Origin: Sialis fuliginosa
Lineage: Eukaryota > Arthropoda > Insecta > Megaloptera > Sialidae
Direction of reading: 5' to 3'
Assembly: GCA_961205875.1 (NCBI GenBank)
Contig: OY540809.1
Span: forward strand, 18,488,267 to 18,552,266
DNA length: 64,000 bases
Below the pieces are notes generated by a model. That model did not search any database. It saw only the letters and a list, made by a program, of their open reading frames with translations, and had not been told where the DNA came from. The position numbers were made by a program, and so were the translations under genes. Of this stretch, positions 56,638 through 64,000 are shown in pieces. Within the stretch, counting starts at the first letter, position 1; each line of letters starts with the position of its first letter.

Positions 56638-56885
56638 ATTTTCCCAGTAACTACTGAACGGATTATATTCCGGTTTTCACTATATAATGGATAGAGTATT
56701 TAATGAGGATGGTTTAGGTGTATAATTTGTGTAAATTTCATGAAGTCGGAAAAAAAACAATCGTCGGAAAGAAATCTTCACGTGCGCTGCGTAAATAGTT
56801 AACGAGAAGTGAAAACAATGTTTAATTGGTTTATTACAGATTAAATTTATATCCCCAGTTAAAACCTGGTCCAATGCGCTAATAT
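56638..56885 (+). repeat. R6 repeat copy
   Basis: 'ctactgaacggattatattc', 'atggtttaggtgtataattt', 'catgaagtcggaaaaaa', 'aacctggtccaatgcgctaa' match 39413-39620. Confidence 0.7.
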
Positions 56886-57129
56886 AATTTATACAACCTA
56901 CAACGTACACGAAAGATAAAATATATTTTTCGAAGAATTAATTGGAATCAAAAAATATAAATTAAAAAATGTTATAATTTTCAAACTTTATAACAATCCC
57001 CAAACATGTCAAAAAGTTAATATTTATTAATAACAAATTCTTTCCATCATCATATTTTCATATTTAATATTTCCGAGCCTACATTATACTAAAATATTTC
57101 AATTATGTACTTAGTTTAAAGCTTTGACC

Positions 57130-57425
57130 ATTTGAAAATAATAACCACGCCACAAATTCTTCTCATATAACACACATACATTTACCAGTACGGTGGCACA
57201 TCCCTCAATGTCGTTAAATCCCGCGTACATTCTGCGGGCATATCATCGAGTGAAATAGAAGAGGGGTTCTGTGCTAAATGCGTGTTTGATTACATCATTT
57301 TCAAGTGGGCCCGAGAGAGCCCCAAGGGTATCTTTTGTTGCAGGAATTAATCTGCATTTGTCCCTATTCTGTAATGACCGTACAAAACTAGACTACGCGC
57401 TATGAATTGTTTTCATATTTGTAAG
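57130..57425. other. Unique moderate-GC stretch
   Basis: Balanced composition ('gggcccgagagagccccaag', 'cattctgcgggcatatcatc') with no copy in the window and no supported frame. Could be conserved non-coding host DNA; unproven. Confidence 0.25.
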
Positions 57426-57714
57426 TGAATTGGAAATCATGTTGTGGTGATATTCGGGAACCTCTAAAACGTTTAACTATGTTTGAATAAGTCCTGCTGT
57501 TAATTGTTCGTATTAATCAAAAGTACACGCTTCAAAATTAATTAATTTGTATAGAAAGTTTACTTCATTTTAAAATATTGTATATTTTGATTTTGTTATC
57601 AATTTAGTCAAAGTAGCGGCACATTAAATAATATCGTTTATATGTATCAATATTTATGTTTTGATGATTATCTAATATTTAAATCCCAAACACTTATACC
57701 TGTAGAATTACTTC

Positions 57715-58450
57715 GGTGTCCGTCCGTTCGTCCGTCTGCCACAGGCGATTTTCTCTGAAACTATTCGACGTAAAAAAATTAATTCAGCACAGAGATAGAG
57801 TGTGGTGGCCCAATTATAGACGTAAAGTATAAAAAGTTTAATTTTGATTCTGGGGTTAATTTCAGGGGGTAAATTGGGAAATGAAAACTAGATATGATGA
57901 AATTTGGTATACGGATGTAGATTGATTACCCAAAAACAAAAATGATGAGATTTAAAAAAAATTATTTGGGCCTCCCCTCATAGACTGAATAGTGTAGGTA
58001 CTCAAGAATTTTTTTCACTTACTCCATTGATATCTTTAGATCTCTTAAAATGCAACAAAAATGTTCAAGGACTTTTTGATTTTAACCCTTCAGTCACGAT
58101 ATATTTTCTTTTATAGTCGTTATCATAGCGCCCTCCCCCTTTCTAATATCTAAACTATAAATGCAAAAAATCTGAAAAAATTCTTTTAATTTTAAATTAG
58201 TACTTTCAATGAAATTATAACGAACACTGTAGAAAGTATTTTGGACCCCTTCACATAGACTGAAAAATATACAAAAACTTTTTTCATTTACCCCATTGTC
58301 TTTAGATAGGTCTCTTAAAATGCTATAAAAAATGTGTTAGGACCTTTTGATTTTAACCCTTATATATTTAAATATAATAATAAATATTTATATTTGCATT
58401 TTTATTAAAAAAATTATAACGAATACTGTAGCAAAAATAGTTTATGAAAG
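57715..58450 (-). repeat. R1 copy
   Basis: 'cttcggtgtccgtccgttcg', 'gtatacggatgtagattgat', two 'tagactga' modules, 'ttaacccttcagtcacga' and 'aacgaacactgtag' in R1 order. The head at the right is missing. Confidence 0.7.
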
Positions 58451-58689
58451 ATTGATAATGTTTTTAAAACTTTTTAAATACATGCTATGATTTTATGTTT
58501 ACATTTTTTTTATTGATTTAAGATATATGTACTTACTCCTTACCTATAGATAGGTTCGTATATTAAATTCTTGTTATTGTTCTTTTATTATTATGAAAAT
58601 TAAATATTTATAAAAAAATTCACTCACTGTAAAAAATATATTTTAAAAGAATTTTTTATAATTAAATATAAGGGGCGACAAAAATAATA

Positions 58690-59220
58690 CTTGTTCAGAG
58701 CGGGGCCCTGGTTACCACCATTAACAAGCTTACTTTTTTACAACATACATATCACAAGATTCAAGTCCACAGGAAACTATAACTTATTTACAACACAAAC
58801 TAACATTGAGCATTGAGTTTCTTAATGATAAAGATAATCCTAGATCTGCATACGCCTGTACAAACATCATTAAAGCCTTCGCAACACAAAACTGCTGTAT
58901 CCACCAAATACATCAAATACAGTCTAAATTAATCAACATTACAAACCATTCAAACATTCAATCATACAACTGGCTCGAATATCGACGCTAGCCGTAGAAT
59001 ACCTATCTCTCTCTTCCGACGCCCACTTCTGTCTACCGTCATTATGTTGTAGCCTCTAAGTTTAAACTTTAATCCATGTAAATGTGTATAGACTCTGTTA
59101 AGTACAGGAAGAAGAAATTGCCAATGTACGTATAACTTTGTCAAATATATTCTAGGTAGATACCTATACTGCGTATAGCGATGACAAATTTAAAGGATGC
59201 TCAATATTTATATTATATAT
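58690..59220. other. Unique stretch without recognised gene
   Basis: Composition is less AT-rich than average. ORFs of 60-61 codons on each strand (58806-58991, 58962-59144) overlap one another and neither is recognised. Confidence 0.3.
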
Positions 59221-59227
59221 GTAAGTA

Positions 59228-60202
59228 CACTGAAAAAAATTGCAGGAAAAAATAATTTTAGTAAATAAAATATTTGTGAAGGTGCCAAATAAATATTTTT
59301 TGATCGAAATAATTTGATTTAACACGATCAAGTTGAAAATTATTTATGAGAATTATTTAAATCAATAAATTGATTTGGTGCATCAAGTAAATAACAGTTT
59401 GAAACGAAGTTTTCTTTTATTTCGTTAAAAAAATTATTTTTTCCGTCCAACCCAATAATTGTTCGTACTTATTTCTTGAAGAGGATTGGAGGAGGGGGGG
59501 GTAAACGGGGTGTCTCGAATAAAAGTTGTATACTTGAGTTTTCTTCTCTAAAGATATGGTTTGCCTCACCGCACAGCGGATTTCAAATCTTGAAGAGGAG
59601 CCCGATGTTACGAGCAAGTGGAATTGACTGAAGCTTAAAAAGCGGATGTCACACTTCGTTCTCTCCAAATTATACGACTGAGCTTTCCCCAAATCGGTTA
59701 GAATTTGATTGTCTTCTACATACCTATATACGTAGCATAAATACAGTTGCCTAGCGAGAGGTAACTTGCGTGCTCTGGAGTAATGATATCGAATAATTGT
59801 ATTTTGTTGGCCCAAGATACTAAATATGTTATTGGCATCAAATAATTTCTATTTGCATTGCACAGGATTTCTCATCCAGATCGATTGTTTAAATTACTTG
59901 CGCCGAACAGTTTTAATTTATCCAATTTAAATTGGAGTCAACTTAGTAAATATTTCTCTCAAAAATATTTATTATTTGTAATAAATCATTAAATACATCA
60001 ATTTAAAAAATTATTGTATCGAATAAAATAACATTAATTTATACCAATAAATTAGGCTATTTGGATCAAATAGGTTCCTACAAATAACTGGGTTATTGGA
60101 CACAAGTCAATGAATTATTTAGTTCAAGAAAAATGTACATGCTTTCAATAAATATGACTAAAATAATTTGAATTATTTGTATCCATAATTTTTTTTATAG
60201 TG
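59228..60202. mobile_element. 975-bp TA-flanked element with GC-rich cargo
   Basis: Left end CACTGAAAAAAATT, complement of right end CACTATAAAAAAAATT, flanked by TA (59226-59227, 60203-60204), so Tc1/mariner-type. The outer parts are very AT-rich with 'aaataattt'-style words on both sides. The core at about 59440-59820 is clearly richer in GC and holds a 132-codon minus-strand frame (59417-59815). That frame has no recognised domain. The core looks like foreign sequence captured by a MITE; this is inference from composition. Confidence 0.6.
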
Positions 60203-60230
60203 TAGTGTAAGTTAAAATGTATAAATTACA

Positions 60231-60345
60231 GGGACTTGAACCGGAATTTCTTCATGGTTTGGGTTCGGTTCGAGTTTGGTTTCAATATGGTTCAAACTAT
60301 TTGGGTTATTTATTATTTCTAAAGTCGGATAAGTGGTTCTAGAGT
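60231..60345 (+). mobile_element. hAT-like end fragment, GGTTC-rich
   Basis: Begins CAGGGACTTGAACCGGAATT and continues with 'ggtttgggttcggttcgag' units, the same type as the end at 52926. It is cut off by a retroposon tail ('aagcacactaaccgacagac'). Confidence 0.55.
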
Positions 60346-60405
60346 TATAAGCACACTAACCGACAGACAGAGAGACGTTGAGCTTTTTATACATATATTA
60401 TGGAT
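60345..60405 (+). repeat. R7-like retroposon tail
   Basis: 'ttataagcacactaaccgac', 'agacagagagacgttg' and 'tatattatggatga' match the R7 3' end at 42300-42360. Confidence 0.55.
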
Positions 60406-60487
60406 GAATAAGTATGATAATGTACATTATCCTTGTTTTAAAGCATTATTATTTTTATTGCGTTTTAATTTCAAATCAAAACAATTA

Positions 60488-60819
60488 TGTCCGGTATTAT
60501 AAAGGAGTTAGCAAAATTTGCTAGCTAGCAATTACTTTCAAATGAAGTATTAATTCTGTACTAGTATCTATGGATTAGTTATGGTATTTAGAGCAGTGAC
60601 ACTTCAACTAAATGTAACACAGTTGGCATCTTTCACCGTACAAAATAATTTTCATAATATCACCACTGTTTTAATACCATTGGTATTTACCTACTACGCG
60701 TGCGTGAAACTTGTCAAAGTCTTCAACAAAATCAAAAAGAACTGTCATATAAGTTTGATATCTCATTTGAAAGTGCTTGTTAGCTAGCAAATTTGCTAGG
60801 TCCTTTATGATACCGGACA
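60488..60819. mobile_element. MA family MITE, best copy
   Basis: 332 bp. Left end TGTCCGGTATTATAAAGGAG after TTA (60485-60487); right end 'tcctttatgataccggaca' before TTA (60820-60822). Arms of about 60 bp include 'gctagctagca' and 'actttcaaatg'. The middle is shared with 54971 ('cagttggcatctttcaccgt'). A 68-codon ORF across it is incidental. Confidence 0.9.
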
Positions 60820-61478
60820 TTAATAAACCTATTTCCTTCATCCAAACTTGTCCATTCGCTTGTTGTCAGAACGTTTAAAATTTAATGAGTTATATTGTTT
60901 CAATATCTGCCAAATATTTGATTTAGAATAAACCAATACATATCTATATTATTTATTGATCATTAAACATAGAACAATTTCTAATCAAATAATAAACCCG
61001 GTCCTGTTTATACATATTAACATCTACCAATTCACAAACCATACCATAGCATTCGAGAAGTTATAATCCTTACTACACACACTAATAAACTAACTTAATG
61101 TGTAGACACCACCTCTCGTCCTCTAAACTCTCGTAAAACTACCTACCTACAGCTCCTCATCCCCCCCCCCCTCCCTCCTGTAGTGCCAACATTGAGATAT
61201 TGCAAACTGAAACATTAACTAAACGTAGGGTGTCGAACTATAGACCTAAGAAGGACGGTGATGATTTAAATGCAGCCATTCCATCGGTATATTTGATTTC
61301 TCTAGGCTTTACAAGTAGTTTTCCTAAGTGTCAGAGTCGTGTTTAACAGGTGAATTTCATAAAGTAAATCACATTAATGTTTCCATTTAGTAAATTAGTA
61401 GACACATACTATATCTATAGGTATCTATTTAATATAAACGCGATGAAAGGGTTTTCACTAATTTCATAACTAAAAAAT

Positions 61479-61595
61479 TGTCAAGTGCGAGTAGAACTCG
61501 CGCCCTGAAAATTCCGTACCGTTGTATAAAACTTAATTACTTATTGGCAATAGTTAGTTACGTAGATAATGCATCTGATTCCCAATAGTCTAGAC
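61479..61595 (+). repeat. R3 head fragment
   Basis: 'caagtgcgagtagaactcgc', 'ccgtaccgttgtataaaact', 'tagttagttacgtaga' match 2688-2770. It is broken by the hAT element that follows. Confidence 0.7.
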
Positions 61596-61974
61596 CAAGC
61601 TTGTCCAACCCGCGGCCCGCGAGTATCTTTGGTGCGGCCGTCATCGGATAATTAAAGGAAATAAAATCTTATAATAATAATAATAACAGAACGCTAAAAG
61701 GATTCTATGATTTAAAAAATAAAATACAATGTTTTTAGAATCAAAAAGAAAAACTAGAGGTACCTTATTTGGAAAATCCTAATTGGTTGGCAGATTCAGC
61801 TTTCAATACTTAAAAAATAAAACAGACTTAAAAAAAACAGAAACACTGAAATGTATACCTAATAATTAAATTTAACAGTTTTTGAAGTACCTAAGTCGAT
61901 TTTTTATGTGCGGCCCTTGGTAGATTGGATTTATGCTATGCGGCCCAAAAGGTTCAAAAGGTTGGACACCTATG
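61596..61974. mobile_element. 379-bp hAT MITE
   Basis: Left end CAAGCTTGTCCAACC with 'cgcggcccgcgag', complement of right end CATAGGTGTCCAACC. It is flanked by exact palindromic GTCTAGAC (61588-61595, 61975-61982). The interior holds a TAA microsatellite (61670-61685) and a block 'aatttaacagtttttgaagt' shared with 32447. A shorter relative is at 55975-56113. Confidence 0.9.
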
Positions 61975-62469
61975 GTCTAGACTACTCTAGACTGTTGAGG
62001 CTAAAACAGATTATTTTAAGGTACAATTTTGTTACTTACAGGATTTGTTACAAATGTGGTTTAGGTTTACTCCGATTTTGGTTGTCCGCGTTAGGGGTAA
62101 ACTATGGTTTAATTGCAAAATTTTTCAGATTTTTTGAATTTTTATAAATTGCGGTCTAAATAAGTATTATACAAAAAAAAAATTCAAATAAAAGTTATTC
62201 ACTATAAAATTCCCTACAAAAAATGAAAAAAATTTAAAAAGTCATTTGTTTATCCACTTCGCTGATTAAAATGGCTGAAACACACTTTTTTAAAGCTGTA
62301 ATAACTAATAAAGTTTAACGTTTTTTAAGTTGATACCCTTAGTAAATAAACATTTTGTAGTACAGAACATTCACTGATAATTAGGACGTGATATCTTCAA
62401 TTGTTTTTGTTTTATTAAATTGTTAATAATGGATCCATGCTTGTCTTTGATTAACAATAAAAGTTTTTG

Positions 62470-62870
62470 TAAAACCTCTAAGTCTTGTTTTGGGTGCATA
62501 CTGTACTCGCGACGAGTATATTTGTTCGCTTTGTGTGTCTATTTTGGGCGTACGTACCACGTGCGGGCGCATGCATACTAGCAAAGAAATTTAGTGCATT
62601 TTGACTCATTGTCAGGCGAACTCTCAAACATTCTGTATATTAACTAAAACAAAAAGAGAAATAACATAAAATAGAATACAAGTCTGTGATCTTGAGATCA
62701 TTAAGCACAAGCGGTGACGGGTTCGACACACACTCGCTAACACTCACCCACCAATCCCCAAGCCACGTTCGTGACAATGGTACTCGAGATGGTTAACGGT
62801 GGAGTACTCAAGCACCCGTGCCGACCACTCGGGCATATGGCGCTTCTCTCCCGCTAGGATTATAGGTTTT
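62470..62870. other. GC-richer unique stretch, possibly a SINE-like or regulatory piece
   Basis: Two GC-richer parts: about 62480-62640 ('cgcgacgagtat', 'taccacgtgcgggcgcatgc') and about 62700-62860. On the minus strand the second has a box-A-like 'gcccgagtggtcggcacg' and about 100 bases later a box-B-like 'gtgtcgaacccgtc'. The spacing is too long for a tRNA, so a tRNA gene is not called. No protein frame is supported. Confidence 0.25.
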
Positions 62871-63096
62871 TGTTGTAACTGTTTTGGTGTAATTAATATA
62901 CATACGTGAGAAAGAGAAAACGATAGAGGAAGCAGTAAGCTTGGATTTAATTGGATTTAAAATCACGGACAATTCGTTTTTTTGCGGTATGGAATGGACA
63001 TAGAGGAGCTAGAGGCTTGTTGTACCAGGGGTAAGTAGTAACATACAATTTTTATTAGAAAACTGAACTCTATAAACCCATTAGGTAAGTTATGGC

Positions 63097-63480
63097 CGCT
63101 ATAAGAGCAAGGTTTACTGTTTTTGTGATTGACGGGTTTCTTTTTTGTAATTCTCATGAACTCATGTTATGTGTTGATATTTGATTACTACCATTTATGA
63201 ATATTAATCTATATACATTTAACTGTCTTACAGCGTGATTTGATAACAATTGGCTAATAGGTGTCAAAATGGTGGACATTTAAACTAATTATAAGTATTA
63301 TTTATTTATTAATTATTATATTATCATATCAACTGCTTTATATTGTTTCAAATTTGACGATTCTTTCTTTTATATCTTTTGTGTCGTAGTACTTATCATT
63401 TTTTAATCATTAGCAAGTGTCCATCACTACGTGCTCATTACTGGTTTTACCTTTTTCATTACTGGAGAAAAAACATGAAC
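63097..63480 (+). mobile_element. MK element, degraded copy
   Basis: 'gtaattctcatgaactcatg', 'aaaatggtggacatttaaac' and 'agcaagtgtccatcacta' match 4530-5040 of MK in the same order. The ends are not intact. Confidence 0.55.
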
Positions 63481-63987
63481 AAAATAGAAGGCTATAATTT
63501 AAAAAACAAACTATATTTGCGGACTTTATAATTAAATTGATTAAATAAAGAGTTATGGTATAAAAACAGTAATGCTGGCAGGACTGATTCCAAAATTTTA
63601 TATGCAGGCACCCTCAATTGTCTCTTAGGACACCAGAAGCGATATCATTTGTAAAAGTTTCAATGATAAATATTATAGATAATTTAAATGTTGGTTGTAA
63701 AAATAACAAAATTAAATTCGAATATGTATGAAAATTGACTTTATTTTCACTGTTACTACCTTCCCCATGGCTGTTACATCTAGTCCCAAAGACGGGGCAA
63801 GTTGTATCAACGGTCTTTTTTAAGAAAATGTCTTATGTGAAATATAATTAATAATTTTTATTTCTTTTCGGTATAATGCCTTTTTTATGCTAAAATTGTG
63901 AACAGATATTAAATTAGAGTATTTTTTTTAATTGTTACAAGTCCCTTGGTCCCCTACTTAGCAAATTTTTATTTTAATTATTAAATA

Positions 63988-64000
63988 AGGTACTGGCACC
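63988..64000 (+). mobile_element. MK element left end at window edge
   Basis: TA followed by AGGTACTGGCACC, identical over the visible 13 bases to the MK left end at 4468. The rest lies outside the window. Confidence 0.6.

Noticed and set aside
59417-59815. 132-codon minus-strand ORF
   Set aside because: Not called as a gene because it lies inside a TA-flanked element, starts and ends near the cargo edges and shows no recognised family. Discussed as possible captured sequence.
61908-62147. 79-codon ORF MRPLVDWIYAMRPKRFKR
   Set aside because: Begins inside the hAT MITE end (its 'gcggccc' block) and crosses the target duplication, so it is chance.
62700-62860. tRNA gene on the minus strand
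   Set aside because: Box-like words are about 100 bp apart and no cloverleaf can be drawn.

Overview
The window is AT-rich, gene-poor nuclear DNA of an arthropod, most likely an insect. Several repeat families look like types I know from Lepidoptera: a 'gggttccgtag...cattctcacta' head, a 'gcgagtagaactcgcgccctgagggttccgt' head, and an 'actagctg...cgcggcttc...cgcgtgg' retroposon. The taxon is inferred, not shown. I found no complete host gene, rRNA, tRNA or CRISPR array. Nearly everything recognisable is transposon-derived.

The only long coding regions belong to one Ty3/gypsy-type LTR retrotransposon on the minus strand (7171-12466). It has 534-bp LTRs that look identical by eye, a 4-bp target duplication, a tRNA-Pro-like primer site, a gag frame and a pol frame, and looks whole and young.

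The rest is a patchwork of short non-autonomous DNA transposons (MITEs) and interspersed repeats. Local names used here: R1 ('gccaagtgcgtgttgg...' head, '...ataagggttcctag' tail), R2 ('gcttcctcgcaatatcgaag...' family), R3 ('gtgcgagtagaactcgc...' family), R4 ('aaacggatgtttact...' family), R5 (family near 27-29 kb and 54 kb), R6 ('aatggataggt...' family), R7 ('actagctg...' retroposon). MITEs fall into four classes by end sequence and target duplication. hAT-like (8-bp duplication unless noted): 6382, 14742, 31797, 38143 (7 bp), 41143, 45756 (imperfect), 55975, 61596. PIF/Harbinger-like (TTA/TAA): families MA and MB, and those at 1758, 39178, 43854. TA-flanked Tc1/mariner/pogo-like: 4468 (MK), 33846, 42588, 44124, 48530 (MI), 53501, 59228. 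Foldbacks of unclear class: 2978, 15273, 16548, 46183.

Layout: 0-7 kb R1, R3, MK, MA and a hAT element; 7.2-12.5 kb LTR element; 14.5-20.6 kb MI, foldbacks, R4 and R2; 22-36 kb mixed R1/R2/R5/MITEs; 36-47 kb hAT MITEs, a Tc1 remnant and a giant foldback; 48-56 kb nested R1/MI/R2, a possible exon, R5/MA; 57-64 kb R1, a TA element carrying GC-rich cargo, MA, hAT and MK. Nesting is extensive, and paralogous copies inside the window supply the unoccupied sites that prove several insertions. A few GC-richer unique stretches (about 48.0-48.24, 49.68-49.93, 51.77-51.94, 57.13-57.42, 62.5-62.86 kb) are the best candidates for host exons or regulatory DNA.
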